The notes beneath the pieces are model-generated. The model worked only from the letters and a program-made list of their open reading frames with translations, had not been told where the DNA came from and made no database searches. DNA of 41,731 nucleotides, taken from assembly GCF_000278215.1 (NCBI RefSeq), contig NZ_JH725071.1:6450-48180 (forward strand), given 5' to 3'. Positions 1 to 7,927 of this stretch are shown here, in pieces (position 1 is the first letter of the stretch; each line of letters starts with the position of its first letter). Origin of the DNA: Bartonella rattimassiliensis 15908. Lineage in GTDB: Bacteria; Pseudomonadota; Alphaproteobacteria; Rhizobiales; Rhizobiaceae. Made by a program: the position numbers and the translations under genes.

Positions 1-129
1 GAGCAGGTAATTCCTCGGTAATAGGATATTATAAGGTATGATACCATACGTTATTGTATCTTATGCTATAATAAGATACTAAATTATACGTTAATATAAC
101 TTATAATTCAAAATTTAGTTGATTTTTCA

Positions 130-293
130 CTCTTCCTATACCCTCAATCCATTAAGGATTAATGGTTACTATAAGATATAATATTATATCCTACTATAGA
201 ATAGAGTACCATATAATAAAGTATAATAGGGTATACACATGCCGGTATGTAAAAGCATTCATTTACAATTCATTATGTTCACAGCTGACATAT
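130..293. repeat. Left arm of a ~160-bp inverted repeat (AT-rich)
   Basis: This segment reappears in reverse complement at 30820-30977 with few substitutions and one 6-base length difference. It contains the self-complementary core TATAATATTATA and the word GGTTACTATAA. A partial third version lies at 32214-32270. The arm sits just upstream of cassette copy 1. Bases 1-129 are AT-rich with no gene I can support. The two arms bracket the whole transfer region. Confidence 0.85.
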
Positions 294-382
294 CCATATT
301 TAAATTATACCTTTATCTTATGGCATTCAGCTTTAATCATTAAATTAATGTTTCAAGACAAAATTATAGAAAGGAATTTCCT

Positions 383-688
383 ATGCAAAAGAAATTACCC
401 AAAAGTTATATGACTGATGCTGAACGCGAGGAATTGCGAGCAGGGGGACTTTCTCAAGATGGTATTTATACCGCTGAGTCAGAAGCAGCAGATCATGCTG
501 GTGATGACAAAGCAGCATGGGAATGGTTAGCAATGACCGAACTTCCAGCGCATACACTTCTGTTTCTTAAAAAGAGACATGGAGCACAATTTATACGTGA
601 TATGGGATTTTCTACTAAAGATGCTGATGAAGAATATGGTCCCGATTGGTTAGATAAGGATGTTATCATAGGAGGTTATCATTTCTAA
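383..688 (+). CDS. Cassette gene A, copy 1 (unknown 101-aa protein)
   Basis: I do not recognise this family. The product is 101 residues and acidic. It has a conserved start (KLPKSYMTDAEREELRAGG), a middle AAWEWLAM..LPAHTLL segment, and a conserved end containing FIRDMGFSTK, YGPDWLD and IGG(Y/H)HF. Three homologues of identical length lie at 10957, 28987 and 33148. The start is the ATG at 383 behind AGAAAGGAATTTCCT. The last codons overlap a conserved AGGAGG (670-675) that appears to serve gene B. There is no signal peptide or membrane segment. Gene presence is well supported by four-fold conservation; function is unknown. Confidence 0.8.
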   Translation: MQKKLPKSYMTDAEREELRAGGLSQDGIYTAESEAADHAGDDKAAWEWLAMTELPAHTLLFLKKRHGAQFIRDMGFSTKDADEEYGPDWLDKDVIIGGYHF

Positions 689-860
689 AGGATTTGAGGA
701 TTTAGAACGTATTTTTGTTCGCGAAAATAATTGTGTAAAAGGTCTTGATGAAGCATGCCAAGTAATGGCATCTCATTATACGCGTTTGGGAAATTCAGAC
801 AAAGCGCGTTTACCAGATATTGAAAAGTCTATCCTTTTCGAACAGTGTAATGTCCTTTAA
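681..860 (+). pseudogene. Cassette gene B, copy 1, internally deleted
   Basis: This reading frame is +1 relative to gene A and overlaps its last codons. If translation begins at ATT 681, five bases after AGGAGG, it runs 59 codons. The front (DLERIFVRENN) resembles the start of the full gene B at 11255. It then jumps directly to the EACQVMASHYTRLGNSDKARL segment found near the end of the full protein, so roughly 100 residues are missing. The tail CNVL comes from unrelated sequence that also occurs near 33993. I read it as a deletion derivative. Confidence 0.6.
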
Positions 861-1076
861 AGAAATTAAGTTAGAAGCAAAGTAGATGGTGCTTAAAAAT
901 ACAACGCAAGCTAAACAGGTAAATTTTTCTTCAAAAAAGCACATCTACCATTATACCATGCGTCTTTTAAAAGCGGCGTGGAGCATAATTTATTCGTGAG
1001 ATTAGAAAGTTTTCTTGCACGTTTAACCTTCTCCTCACCCTAAAGGACAAAGTTTTGGAAAACATAGACTAAAAAC

Positions 1077-1140
1077 ATCCCGTACGGGTTTATTTTATTG
1101 TAATCAAACCGGAAAATGATAAAATCATCCCGAAAGGGAT
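1077..1140 (+). promoter_or_regulatory. Paired operator-like palindromes ahead of hipB-like gene
   Basis: Two similar palindromes, ATCCCGTACGGGTT (1077-1090) and ATCCCGAAAGGGAT (1127-1140), lie with centres 50 bases apart. The second ends five bases before the ATG at 1145. Their form and position resemble the repeated operators that HipB-type repressors bind in their own promoter. The rest of 861-1144 holds no gene I can support, only an imperfect inverted repeat with outer words GTAGATGGTGC and GCACATCTACC. Confidence 0.55.
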
Positions 1141-1144
1141 TATC

Positions 1145-1360
1145 ATGATTAAAACCAGAGTAAAAATATTGGGTTTGATTGTTAGAAATACACGCAAAAA
1201 ACAAGGATTAACACAAGAATAGTTAGCAGCTACATCAGGGGTTGGGGTGCGATTTGTCCGTGACTTAGAAAGAGGTAAAGAATCTTGTCAAGTTGGAAAA
1301 ACCATGCATGTGCTTGCGATGTTAGGTCTCGATATTACAATTGAAAATGAAAAATTATGA
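1145..1360 (+). pseudogene. HipB-like XRE antitoxin, nonsense-mutated
   Basis: The 71-codon frame encodes a HipB-like helix-turn-helix protein, with RKKQGLTQE followed by LAATSGVGVRFVRDLERGK and an end reading MLGLDITIE. A TAG stop at 1220-1222 interrupts the frame where this family usually has Gln in 'TQEQLA', so one C-to-T change would explain it. No hipA-like kinase gene follows; the next gene is on the opposite strand. In life the family represses its own promoter and neutralises HipA. Here it is an orphan relic. Confidence 0.75.
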
Positions 1361-1389
1361 CCCGTACCCTTGACGTTTATTTGCACATT

Positions 1390-1456
1390 CATAGGAAATT
1401 CCTTGTCTGTAATTTGTCTTGAAACATTAATCGAATGATTAAAGCTGATCAATCAA
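1390..1456 (-). repeat. Orphan leader of cassette gene A (no coding body)
   Basis: Read on the minus strand, this stretch matches the upstream region of gene A copies 3 and 4: TTGATTGATCAGCTTTAATC, then a TTTCAAGACA word, then GGAATTTCCTATG. The gene A coding sequence does not follow; the ATG at 1392 opens into unrelated DNA. It is evidence for a fifth cassette position whose body was lost. Its outer edge forms the last codons of XRE copy 1. Confidence 0.7.
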
Positions 1457-1797
1457 CCACAAAATTGCTTTCTGTTTTTTAGGTTTGAGTTGTCTAAAAC
1501 CTTTTAAAAGGAATAATTCTTCTTTACTGGAAATTCCTTCATCATAAGAGGATACAATATTCCTTTTTGGGGAAATATCGGTATCAAAAAAGGAGATATC
1601 AACATCTAGTAAATTAGCGATTTCTTGTAAATGTCCAGCTCCCACACGATTTAAGCCTTTTTCATATTTTTGGATTTGTTGGAAGGTTATTCCTAATTGT
1701 CTTCCTAATTCTTTTTGAGAAATTCCCATGAAGCTTCTTCTGAAGCGAATTTTTTACCTACAGAAATGTCATTAAAATGTGGGTTTTTGGTTTGCAT
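1439..1797 (-). pseudogene. XRE-family regulator, copy 1 (frameshifted start, leader missing)
   Basis: A 96-residue frame (ATG at 1729) encodes a helix-turn-helix regulator with SQKELGRQLGITFQQIQKYE and GAGHLQEIANLLDV. The family normally has some 20 more residues in front. These are present as MQTKNPHFNDISVGKK starting at ATG 1797, but in another frame. One extra A in the A6 run near 1754 would restore GKKIRFRRSFMGISQ. The same shift is present in copy 2 at 31350. The C terminus (LIDQL) differs from copy 2 (LISE) because it runs into a gene A leader. The 5' leader found before copy 2 is missing, so the promoter at 1804 would fire almost at the ATG. Whether the short form is active is unknown. 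Confidence 0.65.
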
Positions 1798-1803
1798 TTT
1801 TAC

Positions 1804-1832
1804 ATAATAAAATAATTTCAGAAGATTGGCAA
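1804..1832 (-). promoter_or_regulatory. Sigma-70-type promoter for XRE copy 1
   Basis: On the minus strand TTGCCA (1827-1832), a 17-base spacer and TATTAT (1804-1809) form a good promoter. The ATG at 1797 begins seven bases after the -10 box, so transcripts would be leaderless or nearly so. The same promoter before copy 2 drives a ~215-base leader. Confidence 0.65.
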
Positions 1833-1910
1833 TAAGCATAGTTTTTTACTTACAAACTTTGTTTTTTAATGAGAGGCTACTACCTCTCAACTTCTCTGTG
1901 CACTCACCAA

Positions 1911-2059
1911 AATCATGACGTCAGACCCGTGTTTATCGAAGGAATAACAATCCTAGGTTCTTAAGATCAAGGCAACTCCTTTGGGGCCCCTAACGGCGAT
2001 CTTGACCCAAAACCTAACGGATTGTTTTATCCTTCTCACGCGGCTCCGAAATCATGATT
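1911..2059 (+). other. Long imperfect hairpin element bounded by AATCATGA / TCATGATT
   Basis: Nested complementary words pair in order: AATCATGA (1911-1918) with TCATGATT (2052-2059), CGTG (1928) with CACG (2037), GAAGGA (1938) with TCCTTC (2030), ACAATCC (1947) with GGATTGT (2019), TAGGTT (1954) with AACCTA (2011), and AAGATC (1963) with GATCTT (1998). The apex contains GGGGCCCC at 1983-1990. The left boundary, TCATGA, is also where the sequence shared with the 31-kb XRE region stops being alike. It could be a structured RNA leader for the ORF at 2054 or a small mobile or folded DNA element. I recognise no named RNA family. Confidence 0.6.
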
Positions 2060-2170
2060 AGAAGGAGAGCTTATCCTGAATTTGGGAGTGAAGACGATTA
2101 TTTTCGTGACGAGTATTATGATGAGTTTGATATAATAACAGAGAGTATGAAAATGCTGTTGTTTAAATAA
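2054..2170 (+). CDS. Small acidic 38-aa ORF downstream of hairpin element
   Basis: The frame runs from ATG 2054 to TAA 2168-2170. The product has a basic start (MIRRRAYPEFG) and an acidic, tyrosine-rich middle (EDDYFRDEYYDEF). The ATG lies inside the right foot of the hairpin element, so folding could control its translation. A terminator follows within ten bases. There is no convincing Shine-Dalgarno and no homologue in the window, so coding status is uncertain. Confidence 0.35.
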   Translation: MIRRRAYPEFGSEDDYFRDEYYDEFDIITESMKMLLFK

Positions 2171-2176
2171 AGATAT

Positions 2177-2199
2177 GGGCGCGGGGGGCGCCTGTTTTT
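2177..2199 (+). terminator. Rho-independent terminator
   Basis: A GGCGC stem (2178-2182), a G5 loop and GCGCC (2088+100 = 2188-2192) are followed by TGTTTTTA. It ends the rightward unit carrying the hairpin element and small ORF, and lies just before the end of the leftward traM. Confidence 0.75.
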
Positions 2200-2206
2200 A
2201 AATTTA

Positions 2207-2677
2207 TTAATGTAGATAATAATGGATTATAAGAGTAAAAAAGACGAGAATATTTGCTAACAAACTAGCTCCTATGAATACCATGTAATTTCTGATTTTT
2301 TTTAAAAATATTTCCATTTTTTCATCTACATTCGATTTTATGATAGATATTTTGGATAATGATAGTTCATATGATTTCATTTGTTCAGAAATGGAATTTA
2401 AGTTTTTCTGCACTTCTTCGTTTATTTCTTTTTGTATATATATGGCTGCTTCAGTTATTAATTTACCAGCTGCTTTTTTTTCCTCCTCTACCATATCATT
2501 ACGTGCAGTTAAAATGTAATTAACCATTTGATTTTGATGTTCACGAAGTGTTTTTAAAGCTGAATTTAGTACTGTATCAGACAAAAAAACAGTCATGAGA
2601 ATTGGATCATTTGGTGGAATAAATTGATTAAATTCTAGAGCTATTTTTTGTCTAATGGCATCAATATCAATGGACAT
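2207..2677 (-). CDS. traM: TraM-like conjugal transfer protein
   Basis: The 156-residue product has a helical, charged body and one C-terminal membrane segment (about residues 130-152, NYMVFIGASLLANILVFF). In IncP plasmids, traK, traL and traM run divergently from oriT. This gene occupies the traM position and has similar length, starting one base after traL ends. The name rests mainly on position and topology because the sequence family is weakly conserved. An accessory role in transfer is inferred. Confidence 0.6.
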   Translation of the reverse strand: MSIDIDAIRQKIALEFNQFIPPNDPILMTVFLSDTVLNSALKTLREHQNQMVNYILTARNDMVEEEKKAAGKLITEAAIYIQKEINEEVQKNLNSISEQMKSYELSLSKISIIKSNVDEKMEIFLKKIRNYMVFIGASLLANILVFFTLIIHYYLH

Positions 2678-2678
2678 T

Positions 2679-3404
2679 TTATATTCCTGGAATAATAGCT
2701 ATTTGATTAAATAACATATTTTTTACACGTGCTAATCGGCTTTTAGCCATAATACTGAATTCATTTGAATTTGTAATTTCATTAAAGGTTAGTTTTTTAT
2801 CAAGCATTGTTTTGATATCTTCACCAAAAGTGCTAGATGTCTGCTGTGGAATTGTAATAATAGCTGAAATTCTTTCTTTAGTTTCTTCAAATATTTTCAT
2901 TTCTTCAAAGTTTTTTCCATTGGCTGTTATGGGTCCAAAAAATTCATTTTTCCACACCACAATATTTGCTGTTTGTGGAATTTGGGTACATATAGAAAAT
3001 AATCCAGATAATGTATCGGCTAATGCTTGTCCACCAGTGATAATTGTATGAATAATTACATTTTTTTTAGCAGTGGCTAATATATCAAAAGCTTCGTTTT
3101 CTTTTAAATAATAGGCTAGGGGTAAAAATGTTGTCGCTCCATTATCAATAACATATTGGCAATTAGAATTAAGCAATTCTTCCATAAGAGCATCAAAATT
3201 ACGTGGAATAATTACACTTTGCTCGAGAAGTTTTAAATGTTTTACATTAAAATTTTTGTAGTTAGCAAAAGTTTGATTAACAGGATCAGTGTCTATACCT
3301 TTTACGTCTATTTTGTTTTCTAGTAAATATTGCATCACAAGACTAGCTACAAAGGATTTTCCTACTCCTCCTTTACCTTGTAAGGTCATGTGAATATTTG
3401 TCAT
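2679..3404 (-). CDS. traL: TraL-like ParA/MinD-family ATPase of the transfer region
   Basis: The 241-residue protein opens with a deviant Walker A motif, GKGGVGKSF (residues 10-18), typical of ParA/MinD-type ATPases, and has a DTDPVNQTFA segment near residue 40. RP4 TraL starts similarly (xIHMxLQGKGGVGKS). It overlaps the traK stop by four bases (ATGA), which indicates translational coupling. Next to oriT and between traK and traM it is best read as TraL. A stand-alone partition ATPase is less likely because no ParB partner is adjacent. Confidence 0.8.
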   Translation of the reverse strand: MTNIHMTLQGKGGVGKSFVASLVMQYLLENKIDVKGIDTDPVNQTFANYKNFNVKHLKLLEQSVIIPRNFDALMEELLNSNCQYVIDNGATTFLPLAYYLKENEAFDILATAKKNVIIHTIITGGQALADTLSGLFSICTQIPQTANIVVWKNEFFGPITANGKNFEEMKIFEETKERISAIITIPQQTSSTFGEDIKTMLDKKLTFNEITNSNEFSIMAKSRLARVKNMLFNQIAIIPGI

Positions 3405-3712
3405 ATCATATCCTCTAATTTTTTGTTTGTATCGTGTATAAATGTACGTGATTTTTGTTTTGTTGTGATAGGATTAGCAGAAGCAGCTTCTTTGGATTCA
3501 GTTTTTACTGATAAATCTGATGAAGCCCTCTCAAGATTTTTTCTAAAATACTTCCGCACATATGATGCTAGGGCATCATATGAAATATTTAAATTTGGAT
3601 TTTTTCTTAAAATTTCTTTTAGGGAATACCCTTCTTCAATAGATTTTAGAATTAAATCTTTGTTGGCTATAAAGACTATTCGCATTTTCCCCCATTTAGT
3701 TTTTTGTTTCAT
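3401..3712 (-). CDS. traK: TraK-like oriT-binding protein
   Basis: The 103-residue basic protein (KQKTKWGKMRIVFIANKD...) has a helix-turn-helix-like centre (SLKEILRKNPNLNISYDALASYVRK, split here as residues ~30-54). TraK of RP4 binds next to oriT and helps relaxosome assembly. This gene is the first of the leftward unit, directly facing oriT, and overlaps traL. The promoter presumably lies between 3713 and 3850. The name rests on position, size and charge. Confidence 0.7.
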   Translation of the reverse strand: MKQKTKWGKMRIVFIANKDLILKSIEEGYSLKEILRKNPNLNISYDALASYVRKYFRKNLERASSDLSVKTESKEAASANPITTKQKSRTFIHDTNKKLEDMI

Positions 3713-3849
3713 TAACTTTCCATATTTTTATAGAATTTTCAAAAACTTTACAAAATTTATTAAAACTTTACAAAAAAATAGTTATTATTGTCAATCAAAG
3801 AAATATTTTGGTAAGTTTTAGAAAGATTTTTTATTTTAAAAAATGGCAA

Positions 3850-3935
3850 GATGTGTAATGTAGCGCTACGCAACTAACATTACTCAACTTATTCGCATAA
3901 ATGCTCAACGTATCTTGCTCTACGAGGTCTGATTG
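3850..3935 (+). other. oriT: Origin of transfer (oriT) with predicted nic site
   Basis: The gap between divergent traK and traJ contains GTAATGT (3855-3861) and ACATTAC (3877-3883) as an inverted repeat, the palindrome GTAGCGCTAC (3860-3869), and TATCTTGC at 3911-3918. IncP-type relaxases cut at a YATCYTG|Y-like site, so the predicted nick is between 3917 and 3918 on the plus strand. The layout traK-oriT-traJ-traI is the RP4 layout. The exact nick is inference. Confidence 0.75.
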
Positions 3936-3959
3936 CTACCGCAATTTAGGAGGATAAAA

Positions 3960-4289
3960 ATGACACGACCACGAAAATACAGATTAAGTGTTTGGTGCAC
4001 ATTTGAAGAAAAGGAAAGCATAGAAGAAAATGCCAAACAGACGGGTTTATCGATTTCCACTTATCTACGTACTACTGGACATCTTGAACCTGTAAAAGCT
4101 AATATAGATTATGAGGCAGTAAAATATTTAACTAAGTTGCAGGGTGATTTAGGAAGAGTAGCAGGCTTATTAAAATTATGGTTAGTTACAAATAATGGAA
4201 AGGGTGGAGCGCCAAAAGATATAAATCAAATGATGGTGGATTTTCGTGCACTCCAAAAACAAATTTTTGAAAAAATATCCACTTTATGA
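3960..4289 (+). CDS. traJ: TraJ/MobC-like relaxosome accessory protein
   Basis: The 109-residue protein has an N-terminal ribbon-helix-helix-like region (RKYRLSVWCTFEEKESIEE, then GLSISTYLR) typical of TraJ/MobC proteins, which bind oriT and recruit the relaxase. I chose ATG 3960 because AGGAGG lies eight bases before it; the frame is open further upstream. Its stop overlaps the traI start (ATGA at 4286). Confidence 0.85.
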   Translation: MTRPRKYRLSVWCTFEEKESIEENAKQTGLSISTYLRTTGHLEPVKANIDYEAVKYLTKLQGDLGRVAGLLKLWLVTNNGKGGAPKDINQMMVDFRALQKQIFEKISTL

Positions 4290-6169
4290 TTGCTAAACGT
4301 ATTGAAAGAAAAAAATCAACATCAAATATAGCACGATTGGCTCGTTATATTATGGATTTAGATGGTGGAGTTTTGCCAAGAGATTGGAAACTTACATCTG
4401 ATTACATACTTGATAGCAATATACAAAATAGTAAAAAGGTATCATCAGTAAGAGTTACAAATTGTCATACGGACGATCCGGTTATGGCAACAGAATTCAT
4501 TTTAAAAACTCAATATCAAAATAAAAAATCAAAGTCTGATAAGACATATCATTTGGTTTTATCTTTTCCAGATGGAGAAATTCCAGAACAACACACACTT
4601 TATGAAATTGAAGATAAATTTTGTGCTGCGTTAGGTTACGAAAATCATCAACGTATTTCAGCTATTCATAAAGATACAGATAATATGCATATTCATATTG
4701 CTATCAATAAAATTAATCCTGAAAATTTTCGTAATCACGAACCTTTTTTTGACAAACGTACACTTATGAAAACCTGTCAAAGAATTGAACAAGAATATAA
4801 CTTGATCAAAACACCACATGGACTTGAATATGATATTGAGAATATAAAACAACCAAAGACAAAGGATTTTGAGTATAGGAATGGTGTTGAATCTCTTTCA
4901 ACTTATGTTGGAAGGATAGCTAAGGAACTTAATTATACAGATTGGTTAGCATTGCACAAAAATTTTGCCGATCATGGTCTTGTTATAAAAAAACAAGGAA
5001 ATGGATTAGTCATAGGAGCTCCTGATCTTAATTTATGGGTTAAGGCTAGCAGTTGTAGTAGAACATTATCTTTAAGAGCTATTGAAAAAAGACTTGGTCC
5101 TTATGAAGATTCTAAGACAACTGTACAAAAGCGATATGTACCAACTTTACATGGAAAAAATAGTAAGGCTGAGACACTTTTGTACTCTCGATATATGGAA
5201 CAAAAAAGTGCAAACGATTTAGAAAGGCGAGAGAAATATCAAATATTACGGATGCAAAAGGCTGCTTTTTATAATCAGCTGTTTATTTGGTATAAACAAC
5301 AAAGTTCCTTATTGAGACTTATGCCTAAAGGTTCACGCACTGGACTACGAAATACGTTAAAATTACAAAAATCATTACGTCAACAAGAATTAAGAAAAAA
5401 GCAGGCGATAGCTAAAAGAAAATTAGCAGAAACCAGATTTCCAAATTGGTTTGATTGGTTACATCAACAAGCAAATATTGGTGATAAAGATGCTATGGAT
5501 GTTTTGTATTCAATGAATAAACGTCGTATTGCTTTGTCTGATAATTTATTAACTGCCAAAACGGCTAGAAAAACAGGGATATTTTTACGTAATAATTTAA
5601 AACCTTCTTTTTTGAAGAATGGAAATATTTTGTATAAAAGCATTGATGGTGGAACCATTATTGATACCGGTGAAAAAATTCACGCGCAAAAATTCACTAC
5701 AGGGTCTGCTTATATTGCGTTAAGTCTCGCTGTTGAAAAATTTAAAGATCAGCCTCTCATATTAAATGGTACAGAGGACTTTAAAAAAGAAGTTGCACGA
5801 TTGGCTGGTATTCATGATATGAACGTTTTATTTTCTGATCCTATTCTTAATGACCTTAAAAATGAAGTAAGTCGACAGAAAAAAAATAACATTAATGATC
5901 CAATTCAAGAATGGATAAAAGAGCGCAATCAATATGCTAAAAATTTTTTTCATGTTATGTGGAAAGGTGAGGAGGCTGTATTTAATTATACAGGGCGTAG
6001 GAGAGTTGGGGGAAAAAACATTCTTCTTTTTGAATTAAACAATAAAATTTTTGTTAAAGAAATTTCAAAAAGAAGCTTTATTCAAGCTGGATATTGGAAA
6101 AAAGGGGAAAGAGTTAAAATTACAAAAAACAAGATCCAAAATCTTTCAGACAAAAATAAAGAGATTTAA
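4286..6169 (+). CDS. traI: TraI-type MOBP relaxase
   Basis: The 627-residue relaxase nicks oriT and pilots the strand to the recipient. The likely catalytic tyrosine is Y21 in LARYIMD. The metal-binding three-histidine motif HKDTDNMHIHIAINKI covers about residues 128-143. KTYHLVLSFPDGE and RISAIHKD are close to RP4 TraI. A C-terminal region (about 445-540) resembles the LPD7-type domain seen in large plasmid proteins. It is coupled to traJ by overlap. The intergenic stretch 6170-6331 holds only an RBS-rich leader for trbF. Confidence 0.93.
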   Translation: MIAKRIERKKSTSNIARLARYIMDLDGGVLPRDWKLTSDYILDSNIQNSKKVSSVRVTNCHTDDPVMATEFILKTQYQNKKSKSDKTYHLVLSFPDGEIPEQHTLYEIEDKFCAALGYENHQRISAIHKDTDNMHIHIAINKINPENFRNHEPFFDKRTLMKTCQRIEQEYNLIKTPHGLEYDIENIKQPKTKDFEYRNGVESLSTYVGRIAKELNYTDWLALHKNFADHGLVIKKQGNGLVIGAPDLNLWVKASSCSRTLSLRAIEKRLGPYEDSKTTVQKRYVPTLHGKNSKAETLLYSRYMEQKSANDLERREKYQILRMQKAAFYNQLFIWYKQQSSLLRLMPKGSRTGLRNTLKLQKSLRQQELRKKQAIAKRKLAETRFPNWFDWLHQQANIGDKDAMDVLYSMNKRRIALSDNLLTAKTARKTGIFLRNNLKPSFLKNGNILYKSIDGGTIIDTGEKIHAQKFTTGSAYIALSLAVEKFKDQPLILNGTEDFKKEVARLAGIHDMNVLFSDPILNDLKNEVSRQKKNNINDPIQEWIKERNQYAKNFFHVMWKGEEAVFNYTGRRRVGGKNILLFELNNKIFVKEISKRSFIQAGYWKKGERVKITKNKIQNLSDKNKEI

Positions 6170-6331
6170 AGCTAGTGTATTTTTCCCACAAAACCATATT
6201 TTTTTTGTTTGAGATAATTATTTTATGGATAAATGAAAATTGGTTTCTTCACAAAAGGCAAAAGATATTTCATAAGAAAGTTAATTTATCTTTAAAGAAT
6301 AGTAATTAGTTTTAAAATTGGGGGGGTAAGT

Positions 6332-7009
6332 GTGAAGAAAACTGAAGATTCCACAAAGGATAAACCCTCTAATCCATATATTAGAGCGCGCAAAGAATGG
6401 ATGGAAAGGTATGGCGAATATGTTCATGCTGCCAATAATTGGCGCTTAGCAACTTTTGGAATGATTATCATTACTGCCATAGCAATAGGAGCGTTTATTT
6501 GGAAAACAAATGAACAAACTATCATTCCTTATATTATACAAACCAATTCAGTAGGTGAGGTAACACACTTATCGAAAGCAAATGTTGCAGCTCAACCGAA
6601 CGCAACGCATATTCGGGCTGCATTACGCAATTGGTTAATTGGAGCGCGTACAGTTTACGTTGATATGAGAGCGGAAGAAAGTCTTATAAATCAAACATAT
6701 TCAATGACTTTACCACAATCACCAGCTTATGCTATGCTTGTTGAATACCATAAACAAAATGATCCTTATTCTCGTGCTGCGGATGAGACGGTAGAAGTTC
6801 AAGTTAATGCAATTGTTCCCGTTTCTAGCGATACTTGGCAAATCGAATGGACTGAAAACAGAAGAGCGCGGACGGGTGCCCTTATTGATACTAAACTTTG
6901 GCAAGCTACAGCTACAATTGTTTTAGCAATACCCAAAACTGAACAGCAAATAATGGTAAATCCAATAGGACTGTATGTTAAGCAATTTGCTTGGACATCA
7001 AGACTTTAA
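6332..7009 (+). CDS. trbF: TrbF (VirB8-type) mating channel protein
   Basis: The 225-residue inner-membrane protein has one N-terminal membrane segment (about 41-60, FGMIIITAIAIGAFIW) and a periplasmic VirB8/TrbF domain. NNWRLATFG, the IPYIIQTN..GEV stretch and a C-terminal NPIGLYV are family hallmarks. It starts with GTG behind GGGGGG. Unlike RP4, where trbF follows trbE, here it follows the relaxase. Confidence 0.9.
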   Translation: MKKTEDSTKDKPSNPYIRARKEWMERYGEYVHAANNWRLATFGMIIITAIAIGAFIWKTNEQTIIPYIIQTNSVGEVTHLSKANVAAQPNATHIRAALRNWLIGARTVYVDMRAEESLINQTYSMTLPQSPAYAMLVEYHKQNDPYSRAADETVEVQVNAIVPVSSDTWQIEWTENRRARTGALIDTKLWQATATIVLAIPKTEQQIMVNPIGLYVKQFAWTSRL

Positions 7010-7044
7010 AAACAACCATAGTAAATGAGTAAAGCGGGGTTTTT

Positions 7045-7926
7045 ATGTTTAAAAAAATTATTTTTTTGAGTTTAGTTGTTTTAAAGATGTCAGCAGCTAT
7101 GGCAACAGATGTATCACCCAACGTTAAATTTGTTTCTCCTCAAAAAATACCTCTTACTGATAAGGAGGCATGGGGAATTAAATTAGCAAATCAATGGAAG
7201 AATAATCCCAAAAGACCTATATATTCTGGGGATGGTAGTGTTAAATATCTTTATGGGGCTACTTTGCCTACATTGGTTTGTACACCATTAGAAATCTGTA
7301 CGATTCAATTGCAAGTTGGTGAAACTGTAAATTCTTTACATGCCGGTGATACGGTACGGTGGAAAATTAGTCCTAGCGTAAGTGGAACAGGAGCAGAAGA
7401 AACAACTTATATTGTTGTAAAGCCTACGGATGCTGGTTTAACGACAAATCTCTTTATTACGACTGATAGAAGAACTTACATGATTAAACTAGCTAGCACG
7501 CAAAGTTCTTCAATTCCTATTCTTTCTTTTATTTATCCGGATGATACAGATCAAGATTGGGCTGCCTATAAAGCGGCTACAGATAGGAGCCGTACTACGC
7601 TGCCAACAGGACAAAACTTAGCGGCTCTTGATTTTAACTTTCGTATTACGATTAGTGATCCAAAAATTAAATGGTACCCAAGACGCGTTTATACAGACGG
7701 CTTTAAAACTTACATTGAACTGCCTGGAGATGGTATTAGAGGAACAGCCCCAGCTTTAATTGCTATTGGTGATGATGGTGGTTTTTTAAAAAAACCTAGC
7801 GAGAGATTAATAAACTATCGCATGATTGGTAATAGGTATGTTGTTGATACAGTTATTAGCAAAGTTGCTCTTATTTCCGGTGTAGGAAGCTCTCAACAGA
7901 GAGTAACAATTATTAGAGGTAATTAA
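7045..7926 (+). CDS. trbG: TrbG (VirB9-type) outer-membrane complex protein
   Basis: The 293-residue protein has a signal peptide (MFKKIIFLSLVVLKMSAAMA). It continues with VirB9/TrbG features: the TLVCTPLEICTIQLQVGE strand near residue 75 and a C-terminal beta domain (KWYPRRVYTDGFKTYIELP). It forms the periplasmic/outer-membrane ring with TrbI and TrbH. It sits 35 bases after trbF and one base before trbH. Confidence 0.9.
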   Translation: MFKKIIFLSLVVLKMSAAMATDVSPNVKFVSPQKIPLTDKEAWGIKLANQWKNNPKRPIYSGDGSVKYLYGATLPTLVCTPLEICTIQLQVGETVNSLHAGDTVRWKISPSVSGTGAEETTYIVVKPTDAGLTTNLFITTDRRTYMIKLASTQSSSIPILSFIYPDDTDQDWAAYKAATDRSRTTLPTGQNLAALDFNFRITISDPKIKWYPRRVYTDGFKTYIELPGDGIRGTAPALIAIGDDGGFLKKPSERLINYRMIGNRYVVDTVISKVALISGVGSSQQRVTIIRGN

Positions 7927-7927
7927 G

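Noticed and set aside
162..413. 83-codon frame in the AT-rich start region
   Set aside because: It spans the inverted-repeat arm, is rich in Tyr/Ile from AT bias, has no ribosome site, and overlaps gene A.
1871..1888. GAGAGG/CCTCTC hairpin as a terminator
   Set aside because: Neither side has a T-run in the right place; it is conserved at 31992 too but its role is unclear.
1911..2059. Hairpin element as an integron attC site
   Set aside because: Words like CCTAACGG occur, but there is no matching GTTRRRY end and no integrase or cassette array nearby.
2679..3404. traL as a plasmid-partition ParA
   Set aside because: Its position between traK and traM at oriT and the lack of a ParB/parS partner favour TraL.
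3390..3821. 143-codon plus-strand frame opposite traK and the traK leader
   Set aside because: Shadow of traK; traK has family features and coupling with traL.
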